Shown here: positions 1 to 19,803 of the stretch, one piece after another
Numbering within the stretch: position 1 is the first letter of the stretch
How the letters are laid out: each line of letters starts with the position of its first letter
From: Closterium sp. Naga37s-1
Taxonomy: Eukaryota; Streptophyta; Zygnematophyceae; Desmidiales; Closteriaceae
Assembly: GCA_947471745.1 (NCBI GenBank)
Contig: CANJKZ010000117.1
Span: forward strand, 727,001 to 791,000
DNA length: 64,000 nucleotides
Direction: 5' to 3'
The notes under the pieces: generated by a model
Databases searched by the model: none
The model's input: only the letters and a program-made list of their open reading frames with translations
What the model was told of the DNA's origin: nothing
Translations under genes and position numbers: made by a program

Positions 1-357
1 ACGGAATACGTCATCTGGGGCCTGAAATTCTCCGACGCCGCTGGCTGGGAGTTCCCCGCTAAAGCCGCTGCTCCCCCGACGGCCTCCCCCGCCGACTCTC
101 CCCCACGCGCGCAATCCTCCGCTCCCCTTCCGCCTGGCGCGAGCGGTTACGTCGGCGCAAGCGGCTACTTCGGCGCTCCGCGCATCGTCCCAACGGTTAT
201 CCCGCCGAAGGTTGCCAAGCTGGCGGAACGCGGCGCACAGACGATCTCGGCTACCGAAGAGCCAATGAAGAAGCTGAACGGACCGCGGGAGGTGGATCTT
301 GATTTGCTGCCGAAATACATGACGGACGATGACTTGACGCGATACATCTTTGATTAA
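1..357 (+). CDS. 3' end of an unidentified gene
   Basis: An open frame runs from base 1 to a TAA at 355-357, giving 118 residues with no start codon in the window, so the gene or exon begins to the left. The protein is Pro/Ala-rich, with a short repeated GASGY(V/F)GA-like stretch near residues 48-60, then a charged C-terminus that includes KKLNGPREVDLDLLPKYM and ends YIFD. Codon use is GC-rich like the host genes. I do not recognise the family, and no catalytic or binding motif is visible. The 118 residues could be one terminal exon. It is the only recognisable host gene on the plus strand. Confidence 0.55.
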   Translation, partial: TEYVIWGLKFSDAAGWEFPAKAAAPPTASPADSPPRAQSSAPLPPGASGYVGASGYFGAPRIVPTVIPPKVAKLAERGAQTISATEEPMKKLNGPREVDLDLLPKYMTDDDLTRYIFD

Positions 358-1595
358 GTTGCAGTTTCTTAATCAAGTGGAGGGAAGCTAGGTCAAAAGA
401 AAGTCTCTCGGCGAGAATTAGAGAGGAGGTTTTGTTTGGCTGGGAGGTTGGGATAGACGTTGCTGCCGGTTGGGATCGAACACGCGACCTCTTGATTCGC
501 AGGTGCAGCGGATACTTGTGAATATTGGTCAGGAAGGAAACAGGATCGGACGGTCCAGGTTGCACCACGCTTTGCGGTTTTTTTCAGAGACGCTGGGCTG
601 GAGACGCCGGAGTGGGGTCCGCGGATTTGTGGATTTGCACGTCCGGAAGCGGGGTGCTGGTTCGGAATGAGGCTGGGGAGATTCACGCTCGGTATCTACC
701 TTTGGCTGGAATTTCAGTCAGCTTGACCCGGCACGCTCTTGACCCTGGTATTGCAGAGCCGAAGCAACTGCATTGGCAGCAGGATACAGGATTCAAGGCG
801 AACTGGAGAGGAAGGATATGGCAAGACTGTCTTCTGTTACAAGTTGACCGTACATAAACAGACCCGTCGTGCCTCCCGGTCTCTCTCTATCGTTCTCTCT
901 TCCTTCCCCTGTTCCATTGATCCTCACGTCTTCCTTCTCCATGCTCACTCCAATTCCCTCCATAAACCACACCGTCTCCAGCTAGCTACTCCCCTCCCTC
1001 CCTCTGCCTCCCCCGACCCCCTCCCTCCTTCACTCCCTGCACCTCTACTCTCTCCCCGCTCACCCCCCTCTCCACCCACTCTCTACCTCCATCGGCCCTC
1101 CATCCACCCGTCCAGCAATGCTGCCAGCTGGCACTTGCCAGCCTGCCAGCCATGCATCAATCTTCTGTTGCTGGCCTAAGTGCTAGGAGCAGCATCCATT
1201 TTATGCCTCTCACTTGCAGCTGCTGATAAAAGAGCCTCTTTGCTGCTCCAGCTGCCCTCTCCGATGCTCCAGCTGCCCTCTCCGCTTCAGCTGTATCGGT
1301 TTCTTCAGCTGCTCCAGCCGCCTCTCGCTGCTGGTTCTCTGCTACCTCGCTCTCTAGTTATTTACCCTACCATATTTTCCTTTACTGTAGCTTTCATGCT
1401 TCTGGTACCGGTACATTCATTTTGACATTTCCCTCCCCATCCTCTCCCTCCAACTGTAAAGGGCATGTTGAGGGTTTGTAGGGTTGTACCTGCAACCTTA
1501 CTGTAGCTTGAATCTAAATTTGTAGACCAATGCTTCCCCTTATACTCTATTGGTTTTTTGCTGGCGCTGGCTTCATGCTGGTTCAACTGTCTCGA
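358..1595. other. intergenic stretch, pyrimidine-rich, no gene recognised
   Basis: No credible gene was seen. The part from about 860 to 1340 is strongly C/T-rich on the plus strand, with short duplicated phrases such as CTCCAGCTGCCCTCTCC near 1246-1280. Open frames here are low-complexity. A tRNA T-arm-like phrase at 460-500 is discussed under rejected items. Confidence 0.5.
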
Positions 1596-1639
1596 GTAGT
1601 GTAGACCAGCCTAGATTTGCCAGGAAAAAACTACTGTAC
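1596..1639. repeat. host tandem repeat, left copy, split by Copia insertion
   Basis: This 44-bp stretch, beginning GTAGTGTAGACCAGCCTAGA, recurs at 9408-9450 beyond the Copia element with only a few differences. Directly right of the element a second phrase (AGCTGCCCTGTGGAAGATGC, near 9379) also recurs about 99 bp later, near 9477. The sequence was therefore a tandem duplication of roughly 99 bp before the retrotransposon inserted. Confidence 0.7.
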
Positions 1640-1644
1640 CGCGG

Positions 1645-1773
1645 TGTCAAATGTTGAACATTGATATGATAGGCTGTAGTGAGTTGCACTCTAGGGGGTA
1701 CAGTTTCTAGGGTTGCTTTTTTGTACCCCATTCGATTCTATTCCAAGCATTCCGTTGCTAACCACTCTTGAGA
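1645..1773 (+). repeat. Copia 5' LTR
   Basis: 129 bp starting TGTCAAATGTTGAACA and ending CTCTTGAGA, followed at once by the primer-binding site. It matches the 3' LTR at all but two positions. The LTR is very short for the family. Confidence 0.92.
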
Positions 1774-1957
1774 TGGTATCACGAGCAGGACCGTTCCTAG
1801 CCCGTTCCTAGCCTAGTGTTCACCCTCCGCGCCCTCCGCGCCTAGCTCGCGCCCTCCGCGCCCTCCGCGCTTAGCTCGCACCTCCGCACCCATTGTGCCT
1901 CCGCGCCTAAACCGCGCCACTCCACCCTCCGCGCCTAGCCCGCGCCCTGCCCCTAGC

Positions 1958-2550
1958 CCGCGCGACGCCCGTAGGCTCTGCCCCAGCCCGTCGCGACGCC
2001 CGTAGGCTCTGCCCCAGCCCGTCGCGACGCCCGTAGGCTCTGCCCCAGCCCGTCGCGACGCCCGTAGGCTCTGCCCCAGCCCGTCCCGACGCCCGTAGGC
2101 TCTGCCCCAGCCCGTCGCGACGCCCGTAGGCTCTGCCCCAGCCCGTCGCGACGCCCGTAGGCTCTGCCCCAGCCCGTCGCGACGCCCGTAGGCTCTGCCC
2201 CAGCCCGTCGCGACGCCCGTAGGCTCTGCCCCAGCCCGTCACGACGCCCGTAGGCTCTGCCCCAGCCCGTCGCGACGCCCGTAGGCTCTGCCCCAGCCCG
2301 TCGCGGCGCCCGTGCGCCCTGCCCGTTGCCCACGCGCGGCCCGTACACCCTAGCCCGTCGCCCCAGCCTTCGACCTAGCCCGTATTCCCACCGTCAAACC
2401 GCCCTCCCCGCCCATTCCCACCGTCAAAACCGCCCTCCCGCCCATTCCCACCGTCAAAACCGCCCTCCCGCCCATTCCCACCGTCAAAATCGCCCTACCC
2501 GCCCATTCCCACCATCAAAACCACCCTCCCCGCCCATTTCCACCGTCGCA
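1958..2550 (+). repeat. two minisatellites in the Copia leader
   Basis: About eleven copies of a 31-bp unit containing CCCGTAGGCTCTGCCCCAGC span roughly 1958-2310. They are followed by about five copies of a 30-bp unit containing CCCATTCCCACCGTCAAAAC at roughly 2390-2550. Both lie between the primer-binding site and gag. Long frames over them are translations of the repeat and are not separate genes. Confidence 0.85.
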
Positions 2551-5500
2551 AACTCCCCCCCCCGCCCCTCTCTTCCTGCTACCCACCCTTGGCACGCGCC
2601 CTAGCCCCGCCACCGCCTTGTGCGCGGGGCCCTCCCCAGCTCTACTGACACTGGTCTATCACCTAGCGGCTGGCAGCCGCTCTCTCTCGCCGCCCGCCTA
2701 GGTTCGAGCCGTTTAGCCGCTAGTATCGCGCCCCTAGCCGTTGTAGCTGGAAATCCTCCGTTTCACGCCTAGCCTAGGTCACTCAGTGCTCCCAGCCTCT
2801 CACTCCGCCGTTCTCCCTCCTGGCGCTCCGTAGGTTTCCTCCTCGTTCTTAGCTCAGCCTCTGCCGAGCTCCAGCCGCCTCTAGCATGGCATCAGTCATG
2901 GAGTCTCGTCGCCTCCGTTTCGACGCGGAGGGACGCCCGATAGAGTTTAGCACCTGGCAGCGCCAGACCACGCGCTTCCTCACCAGCCAGCGGCAGGACG
3001 GCGCCACTCTGTGGGCTCACGCGTCTGGTGCCCTACAGGCCCCCCCCGTCCCCCGCCGCCCTGCCGACCGCCCCGGAGCCGACCCCTACGGCCCAGGCGG
3101 ACTACGACCGTCGGGTCCTGGCCAGGGACGTGTGGCTCTCGCGTGACGCAGCCGCCGCTCTCACTCTGTCGGAGCTTCTCCCCCCGACTGAGGCCGCCCA
3201 CTTTGACCAGGCGGAGACTGCACAGGGGGTTTGGGAGGCTATTGTTGCTGCTACTCCACCCCCTCCTCTGCCTCCCTCAGTCGCCTCCTCATGCCGTTTG
3301 TGTTTCCCGACCTAGGCTCGTTTGCGACTGTTTCCGACCTAGTGACTCACCTCCGCTCGCTTGACGCCGGTTTCCGCGCTGCCTGTACCGACGCACAGCT
3401 TCTTGTTGCTCCCCCCCCCATGTGGCTCACTGTTCACTGGTTAGTCACCCGCCTCCCTGACCGCCTTGCCACTGCCCGCGACGCGCTTCTTCAGAAGCAC
3501 CCCACTGAGCTCACTATCGACCTCCTAGCGACTGCTCTAGGGACCATCGAGAGCAGTCTCCTCACCGTTGCCTCCGCCACTGATGCGGTGGCCCCCCGTC
3601 TCTTTGCGGGGTGTGCCGCCCCTCAGCTTCCCACTTTCACCGCTACCCGCGCTTCTGCTGCTGTGTCAATCTCTGAGGATACTGCTGCCGTTTCTGCCGC
3701 AGACTGGCAGAAACGGGGCAAGAGTGGCAAGAAGGGCGGGAAGGGGGGAGGTGGGGGCGGTGGAGGCGGCGGTGGAGGTGGCGGTGGAGGTGGGAGCGGC
3801 GGTGGTGGCGGAGGCGGCGGCGGCGGCGGCGGTGGTGCACCAGGGGGAGGGGGCCTTGGAGGAGGTGCAGGACAGACAGGCCAACCCACAGGTGGTGGCC
3901 CGACCGGTGGGGGCGTTGCCCCCCAGCAGCAGCAGCCACAGCAGCACCAGCCACATCAGGGACAGCAGCAGCTGCAGGCACCGCAGCAGTTCCAGCAGTG
4001 GGGGCCCCCGCTGCAGTGGGGTCCGCAGCAGCACTGGGGTCCCCCGCCGCAGTGGGGTCCGGGAGGCCCTGGGAGCACCGGCCGCAGCAGCAGCTCTTCC
4101 AGCTGGGCCCCTCGCCCCCCTCGCCGTGACGCTGGCCCCTGCACCCACTGGTGCCTCACCGGGCCGGGCAGCCCCTGTCTCTGTGGTCGCGACGACCACT
4201 CTGCCGCGCGGTGCTTCCGCCGCCTCGACGACCTCTACCGGGCTCGTTGGGGCCCTCTGGCGGTCACGCCCCGCTGGTCTCGTCTGTTAACCCGTAAGAT
4301 TGATGTCTTTGATCTGTCCATGGACGATGCGCGTCAGCATGCTTTGTATGTTGATGCTGACTTTAGTGCTGATGGATCTGTGTGCTCGCGTGTTCGTAGC
4401 TTAGCCTGCTTGCCTCCTGCTAGTGTAGCCTTGTGCCTGTCTAGCTTAGGTGCTTGTGTTGCTGCTCTAGGTGCTTGTGTAACGACTGGGTCAGGTGACC
4501 CTCCGGCTGAGGCCTCTCTGTCGTTCACGCTGGACTCGGGCGCGTCTCAGTGCTTCTTCCGCGATCACACGACCCTTACGCCACTCCTCACTCCTGTGTC
4601 AGTGGCTCTGGCTGATCCTACCTCTGGACCAGCCGTTGCGCGTAGCTCCACCACCCTCCCGTGCCCTGTGGTCCCCTCTGGTGTCCTGCGCGGCCTCCAC
4701 ATCCCCTCGTTCACTCGGAACTTGATGGGTGTTGGATACCTCCAGGACAGGGGGATCACGGTTACCTTCGTGGGGGGTGGGCGGACTGCAGTCTGTACAG
4801 ACGCTACCACAGGTGCTGTTCTGGCCACGTTCACCAGGGAGCCCCGCTCCGGTCTCTACGTCCTCCACACCGAGCGCTCCCCGGTCGCGTCCTCCCCTCA
4901 GGTCGTTGCGTCCCCTCCGGCCCAGGTCCCCAGTCCAGTTGCTGTGTCTAGCCAGGTAGTAGTGTCCGGTCCGGTCGCTGTGTCCAGTCCAGTCGCTGCG
5001 TCTTGCTCCTGTCGCTCTCTCACCCACCGCACCGTCCTGTGGCACCACCGCCTTGGCCAACCGTCGCTCCCTCGCCTACGTGGCATGCTCAGTCAGGGAC
5101 TTGTCTCAGGTCTCCCACGCACCTTCCCGTCGCTCCCTCTCTCGCCTGCCCCTCCTTGCTCTCCGTGCGTCGCCGGTCGCTTACGCGCCACTCCCCACTC
5201 CTCCTCCCTTCGTCCGGCCACCGCTCCCTTCGAGACTCTCCACTTGGACGTCTGGGGCCCTGCCCCGACGCAGGGGTCTGGGAGGGAGCGTTACTTTCTG
5301 GTGGTCGTCGACGACTTCTCCAGGTACACCACAGTGTTCCCTCTTGCGAAGAAGTCCGAGGTGACTGCTACGCTGATCAGGTGGCTTCTAGCCACTGAGG
5401 GCACTCGTGGTCGTCGAGTCAGTTGTCTCCACTCCGACCGTGGGGGCGAGTTTCGCTCCGGCATTCTCGGCAGATTCTGCGGCGAACAGGGCATCACCCA

Positions 5501-6655
5501 GTCCTGGACGCTGCCAGAGTCCCCACAGCAGAATGGGGTTGCTGAGCGCCGCATAGGCTTGGTCATGGACATCGCCCGCACGTCCATGATCCATGCCCGT
5601 GCGCCCCATTTTCTGTGGCCCCACGCGGTTCGCTACGCCGCACACCAGCTGAACCTCCAGCCGCGTGTCTCGCGGCCCGAGGTTTCACCGACCAGTCTTT
5701 GGACTGGTTCCCCTGGTGTCGGGTCGGCCTTTCGAGTCTGGGGCTGCCTTGCACTTGTTCGCGACACCTCCGCGGACAAGCTCTCGGCACGCGCCGTCCC
5801 CTGTGTCTTCCTTGGTTTCCCAGTGGACTCTGCCGACTGTTCCTTTTACCACCCTCCCCTCCACCAGTTCCTAGACTCCCGTGACGTCCGGTTTGACGAG
5901 TCTGTGTCCTACTACACCCGGTACCCCTGTCGAGGTCTCCCGGTACCCCCTCCCCCTCTTTTCCTCGCACCCTCTCCTCCTCCTGCTCCCGCTCCTCCGG
6001 TACCCCCGCCCCCCCCTGGTCCTACCCCGTCTGGTGTGTCCCACGTTACCCCTCTACCCTCGGTCGCGCGTCAGGTAGCGTCTCCCTCCCCGCAGTCCTC
6101 CTCACAGTCCCCTCAGCAGCCTTCGGCACTTCCTTAAACAGGTTACTGTGGACTCGGTTGGTGTTGGAGCTGGAGGTGCAGCCACTGGCGGTGCTCGGTC
6201 TGGGGGTACTCGGTCGCGGGGTGCTGGAGCTGGAGGTGCTGGCGCTGGTGGCGCTAGCTCTGGGGGTGCTGGAGCTGGAGGTGCTGGCGCAGGTGGCGCT
6301 AGCTCTGGGGGTGCTGGAGCTGGAGGTGCTGGCGCAGGTGGCGCTAGCTCTGGGGGTGCTGGAGCTGGAGGTGCTGGCACTGGTGGTGCTAGTTCTGGGG
6401 GTGCAGGAGCTGGAGGTGCTGGCACTGGCGGTGCTAGTTCTGGGGGTGCTGGAGTTGGAGGTCCGGGCACTGGAGGTGCTGGTTCTGGGGGTGCTGAGTC
6501 TGAGGAGTCTGACCCTGGTTCTGCGGAGTCCACTCCGCCTCCCCACCGCCACGACACACGACTCCAGGCTGCCCGCCGGCGTGAGCGTGAGGAGCAGGAG
6601 CGGTTGGAGAGGGAGCGGCAGGAGCTGCGGGTGCTGGACCTTCTGGAGCAGCAGC

Positions 6656-6713
<58 letters not shown>

Positions 6714-9224
6714 GCGGCAGCAGCCGCAGCAGCCGCAGCCGCAGCAGCCGCAGCCCCCGCCGCAGCAGCAGCAGCCGCAGCCGCCACCGCAGCTTCCTCT
6801 GGAGCGGCGGTTGTTCCCACCTGTGAGTGGCCTGCGGGCCCTTGGTTTTTCCTCCTCTCCTCCTGTCCGCTCCCAGTCTCCTCCTGTGTTTGTTCCCCCG
6901 TTGCCTCCTCCTGACGACCGTCCGGCGGTCTGGTCTTCTCCTCCTCCCCAGTCTCCTCCTCCTTCGGTCCGTCGCGACTTGGTCACTCGTTGTCCTCCGC
7001 GTGCTCGTCACTCGTCCCCTGTTACTGACCTCCACACTGCCCTCCTTTGTACGTCTCGTCGTCGTTCTCCTTCTCCTGTGTCCGTTCTCCCGTCTCCTCC
7101 TCCGTCCTCTCTCCCAGCCCTCCCCACTCCTATCACTGACTACTACCGCACTGTTCGTCCTGTTGCCGCACGTGTCCTCGCCACTCTTGTCACCGACTCT
7201 CGTTTCCCTCCGTCGTCGGTCTCTGCTCTTACTGCCGCTGTCGCTGAGTTTGCTGCCGCGAGCCGCCTTGACTACGCCACCCGTGTGGTGCCAGCTCCTC
7301 CCTACCGTCCTCTGTCTGTCGGGGGTGGGTTTGCCCTTGGCTGTGACGTCCTAGAGGACAGAGAGTCTGAGCTGGAGTACTGGGCAGCCGCTTCTCCCTC
7401 TGTGTGTGCCATGCTGCTCTCCCCTGAGGGAGACCCCGACGCCCTTGACATACCGACTCCTCGCACTTACCGCGAGGCAATGTCAGGGGCGTGGGCCTCT
7501 CAGTGGAAAGCGGCTATGGACTCAGAGTTGGCGTCTTGGAGATCCACAGGCACCTACGTCGACGCAGTTCCCCCTCCCAGGGCGAACGTAGTCGATGGCA
7601 TGTGGCTATTCAAGGTGAAGCGGCCGCCTGGAGCACCGCCGGTGTTCAAGGCGCGCTACGTGGCTAGGGGCTTCAGTCAGCGTGAGGGAGTTGACTTCTT
7701 CCAGACCTTCGCCCCGACCCCAAAGATGACTACTCTTCGGGTGTTACTCCACATAGCAGCGCAGCGAGACTACGAGCTGCACTCCCTCGACTTCTCCACT
7801 GCGTTCCTCCAGGGCCGACTGCACGAGGAGATCTGGCTGCGCCGTCCTCCTGGCTTCACTGACACCTTCCCACCTGGGACCCAGTGGAGCCTGAGGCGAC
7901 CAGTCTACGGTCTCCGCCAGTCGCCCCGTGACTGGCACGACACTCTTCGCTCCACGCTTCGTGACCTTGGGTTCAGCCCTTCCTCCGCCGACCCGTCGCT
8001 GTTTGTTCGAGCGGGTTCTACTCCTTTCTTTATCCTTGTCTACGTCGACGACTTGGTGTTTGCTACAGCAGACAGGGCAGCCCTGGCTCAGGTGAAGTCC
8101 GAACTGCAGAAGAGACACAAGTGCACTGACCTGGGTGAGCTGCAGCGTTACCTTGGCTTGCAGATCACCCGGGACAGAGCCGCTCGCACCATCACACTGA
8201 CGCAGTCACACATGGTGCAGCAGGTCCTTCGGCGGTTCGACTTCCAGTTCTCCACCACTCAGCCCACTCCTCTTGCTGTTGACCACGGACTCACGGGCCC
8301 CTTTCCTGACGAGCCCTTTGAGTCCAGTGGACCCTACGCAGAGCTGGTGGGCTGCCTCATGTACCTGATGACTTGTACTCGACCGGACCTCGCCTTTCCC
8401 CTCAGCATCCTTTCTCGCTTTGTTGCGACTGGGAGACACCGCCCTGTCCACTGGACAGCTGCTGTGAGGGTGGCGAAGTACCTGGCGACTACATCAGGCA
8501 TGGGGCTTGTGCTTGGAGGGACTCGGCCAGTGGCGTTGACTGGTCACTGTGACTCTTCCTACGCTGACGACGTGGAGACTCAGCGCTCGACTCAGGGTTA
8601 CTGCTTCAGTCTGGGAGCTGGTGCTGTGTCGTGGAGGTCTACACGGTCGTCGTCTGTGGCTACTTCCAGTGCAGAGGCAGAGATCTACGCGTTTGCCATG
8701 GCGGCACAGGAGCTTCGCTGGTTGACCTTCTTGCTCGCCGACCTTGGTGAGCGGCCTCGCTCTGCACCGACCTTGTACGCTGACAACAAGGCCATGATCC
8801 TCCTGTGTCGAGAGCCTCGACTGGAGAGCAGAGTGAAGCATATTGACGTGAGGTACTTCCTCATGCGAGAGCTGCAGCGACGCGGCCAGGCACGCCTGGA
8901 CTTTGTGGCCTCAGAGGCCAACACTGCAGACGTCTTCACCAAGGCCTTGGCGCTTGGTGACCACCACAGGTTCTGTGTGCAGTTGGGGCTAGTTGAGGTA
9001 GGCCCTCGGTTGCTGTAGTCCTGTTGCTTGCTCTGCTTGTTGTGCCTTGTATTTATATCCTAGTGAACTCTTGAACTGGCCTTGTGGCCGCTTGCTTGCG
9101 CTCGGAATTTGTGTGGTGTCCTTGAGATCCACCCTGAGCTTGTCTTGGTTCTTGCTTTGACTGGTCTTGTGACCGTTTGTTCACCTTGCTTGCTTTGATG
9201 CCCCTCACTTAGCCTATGGGGGTG

Positions 9225-9353
9225 TGTCAAATGTTGAACATTGATATGATAGGCTGTAGTGAGTTGCACTCTAGGGGGTACAGTTTCTAGGGTTGCTTAT
9301 TTGTACCCCATTCGTTTCTATTCCAAGCATTCCGTTGCTAACCACTCTTGAGA
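9225..9353 (+). repeat. Copia 3' LTR
   Basis: 129-bp copy of the 5' LTR with two mismatches, preceded by the G-rich tract ATGGGGGTG and followed by the CGCGG target duplication. Confidence 0.92.
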
Positions 9354-9358
9354 CGCGG

Positions 9359-9935
9359 ATACAGTCAATGGTATGTAAGCTGCCCTGTGGAAGATGCACC
9401 AGCTAGGGTAGTGTGGACCAGCCTAGATTTGCCAAGAAAAACATACTGTATCTTAGATATAGTCAGCGGTAGACAAGCCGCCCTGTGGAAGATGCACAGG
9501 GAAAGGAAGGAGCCCTGTTAGCTTAATGTGTTAGATATTGTTGATAGATCTCCATTCAATGGGTGGGCTTCATGTGAAGATGCATACACGGTAACAAAAG
9601 AAGCACAAAAGGACCATTATGGTATAGCTTTATGCATCATCTGGCACTGATGGATGGATAGAGCATGAATCCACCAAGAGTAGCTACGCGCAGGAGGAGA
9701 TTCTCAAATTTATACAACAAGAATGCATGAATTACATGAGCAGGTACCTACACCGGAGGTGATACGGTAGTAAAGAGCAGCTATACACAAAAGGTGAGTT
9801 TGTGGACCAGAAAATAATAGGAATACAGAGAGCAGCTATACACAGGGGGAGGTCCCAAGCCCGACCAATCACACGCACACAAATGGTGCGCATACAATAG
9901 AAGGATAGCAGATGGTGCCGCTGACAATTCTGACG
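9359..9935. other. host repeat right copy and gene-free flank
   Basis: The first part (9359-9500) is the continuation of the host tandem repeat that the Copia element interrupted, with the second copy of the GTAGTGTGGACC phrase at 9408. From 9500 to 9935 I see no coding signal. It lies downstream of the lipase gene on the minus strand and may hold its 3' untranslated region. Confidence 0.5.
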
Positions 9936-10112
9936 GTGCTGCTGATGGTACTGATACTGCTGATGGTACTGATACTGCTGATGGTACTGATACTGCTGAT
10001 GGTACTGATACTGCTGATGGTACTGATACTGCTGATGGTACTGATACTGCTGATGGTACTGATACTGCTGATGGTACTGATGCTGCGGATGGTGCTGATG
10101 GTGCTGATGGTG
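9936..10112. repeat. 18-bp minisatellite
   Basis: About nine copies of the 18-bp unit CTGATGGTACTGATACTG, degrading at the right end to GATGGTGCT. It lies just downstream of the last lipase terminal-exon copy. Confidence 0.9.
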
Positions 10113-10149
10113 ATATTCCCAGGGTATTCCAAGGGTATTCCCAGGAGTC

Positions 10150-18320
<8,171 letters not shown>

Positions 18321-18402
18321 GCAGCCGTGATGCGGAGTGATTGTACTAGGATGATACTGTCCAGCGTGAAACTGCCGGCCGAACGAGGTATGGCCGCTAG
18401 TG

Positions 18403-18492
18403 AACGTGACGCAGACAACCGTGACACTGGCGAACGTGACTTACAAACGTGACACTGCCGAACGGACACTAACGAACGCGACACAACGTGTC
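18403..18492 (-). promoter_or_regulatory. cluster of ACGTGAC/ACGTGTC motifs upstream of lipase
   Basis: Four AACGTG(A/T)C matches (18403, 18433, 18446, 18485) and one ACCGTGAC (18418) fall 83-172 bp upstream of the lipase ATG. In green plants ACGTG(T/G)C is the core of bZIP-bound ABRE/G-box-like sites. Whether they function here is unknown, and they could simply be a small tandem repeat. The cluster recurs near 31586-31675 and 44766-44855. Confidence 0.3.
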
Positions 18493-19803
18493 ACTGTGAG
18501 GAGGAGCCCATCACGACAACTTGTGTAGGCACGGGAAGGCGCAACGACGGGAGCAGGAAAGGAATGTGTTAAAGCTCAAGGCCCAAATTGCAGAGCGCCC
18601 GGGACAAGCTTACTAAAGTTGATCGGAGTGCTTTCTGAGTGTTGTTTTGGTTGCGAATTGTGGTTACGAGAAGTGCGATGCAATTTGATTGGCCATCAAT
18701 TTTTGGACGAATCGGAAAGCAGGAAACACCAAGAATATTGCGAGTACAATTTGGGACTCGAGAACCAAAACCGAGTTGCTTCCTGGGGTTTGCTGAGGCA
18801 GCGTTGTATAGAAGCTACAGCGAGCAAGCAGCAACCATGGCTACCAGAAACTAAACTGAGTAACCGAGCAGGAAGCTGTCGGGCAACGTGCGGGAAGATG
18901 ATACGACGGGACGCGAAGATAAAGCAGGAGATTCCTCCTGGCCTCACACACTTGCCTGACAGTCTTACGAAGCGCAAGAGTGACGCACTAAGGTGTGAAG
19001 AGGCATCATCAGCAACCTAAGCGCATAAGCGACACGTGTTATGGTTGAAAATACTTGCATCGGCATTTCTTAGCGTACACAGGTGAAGACTCCGTGCGTC
19101 ATCCGTCTGGTGTATGCGGGTGTGTGGAGGTTTTCAGAGGTTTTAAGAGGTTTTCACAATTGTACAGAGCGATATACATGTACAGACAACCCTCTGAAAC
19201 ACGAATTTTGAATAATGAAATCCAGTGATCCGGCCGAGTGATTCATGGTGGTGACAAAGAGAGAAACCAAGCAAAACCGAGGGAAGGGTGAAATGAAAAC
19301 TCCTCCACACACACACCTGACACACACACACACCTGGCGCACACCCACCCGACATATGCCATCGCAGTGTGGGGGCAATGCTGACGCTCGTACAGTGATG
19401 GCTGACGTGTCGGGCCCCGCCTCTGACCAGGACGGAGATGTGTGTGGTCGGGGATTCGGGGGGGGCTGTGACAAAAGGTTGAAGCCTTCGCTTAGAGCAC
19501 ACACATTTGGCGCTCGAAATTTTCCATTTCGTGCTTCGCCACCATCGTGAAGCACAAATCGAGAGCATCGCGATTCCGTTGTAGTGCCTTGAGCCGTATA
19601 TCTACACTCACCTGAACATTTACCGTGTGATTCAATGCCGAACATAAAGTGTCCCTACCTAGGTATTCTTCAATAAGGTGTTCTACAACCGAAGTCGTGA
19701 ACTAGCAAAACGAGGGAACTGGAAACTGAATAAGATGTACCTGGGATGTACATATAGTTAAATAACTGACATACCATACAAATATTCTAAATTACTAGGA
19801 TAT
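18493..19803. other. intergenic stretch between lipase 5' end and GH30 3' end
   Basis: No gene is recognised. A plus-strand frame at 18619-19020 (133 aa) has no family resemblance that I can see, and frames near 19143-19645 are partly CA-repeat translations. The stretch should hold the lipase promoter (right of 18320) and the GH30 3' untranslated region (left of 19804). The same sequence occurs at about 31676-32986 and 44856-46166. Confidence 0.45.

Larger units (their letters stand above)
1645..9353 (+). mobile_element. Ty1/Copia LTR retrotransposon, nearly whole
   Basis: The element is 7.7 kb and bounded by 129-bp LTRs. A 5-bp target-site duplication CGCGG lies at 1640-1644 and 9354-9358. 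A primer-binding site (TGGTATCACGAGC, 1774-1786, like the initiator tRNA-Met type used by Copia) follows the 5' LTR directly, and a G-rich polypurine tract precedes the 3' LTR. Parts in order: repeat-rich leader (about 1.8-2.6 kb); gag with Gly-rich and Gln-rich runs and a Cys/His cluster (about 2.9-4.3 kb); aspartic protease with LDSGAS (about 4.5 kb); HHCC and integrase core (about 5.0-5.9 kb); reverse transcriptase with YVDDL (about 7.5-8.2 kb); RNase H with ADNKAM (about 8.5-9.0 kb). The order protease-integrase-RT-RNase H is diagnostic of Copia. It looks nearly whole, with about two coding interruptions. Two LTR mismatches suggest a young insertion. Confidence 0.93.

Noticed and set aside
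460-500. tRNA gene on the minus strand
   Set aside because: GTGTTCGATCCCAACC looks like a T-arm, but the T-stem does not pair, and no matching acceptor stem or A box lies at the right distance.
18619-19020. 133-aa plus-strand hypothetical gene
   Set aside because: No family features, atypical composition and no supporting splice or promoter signal. Left as intergenic.
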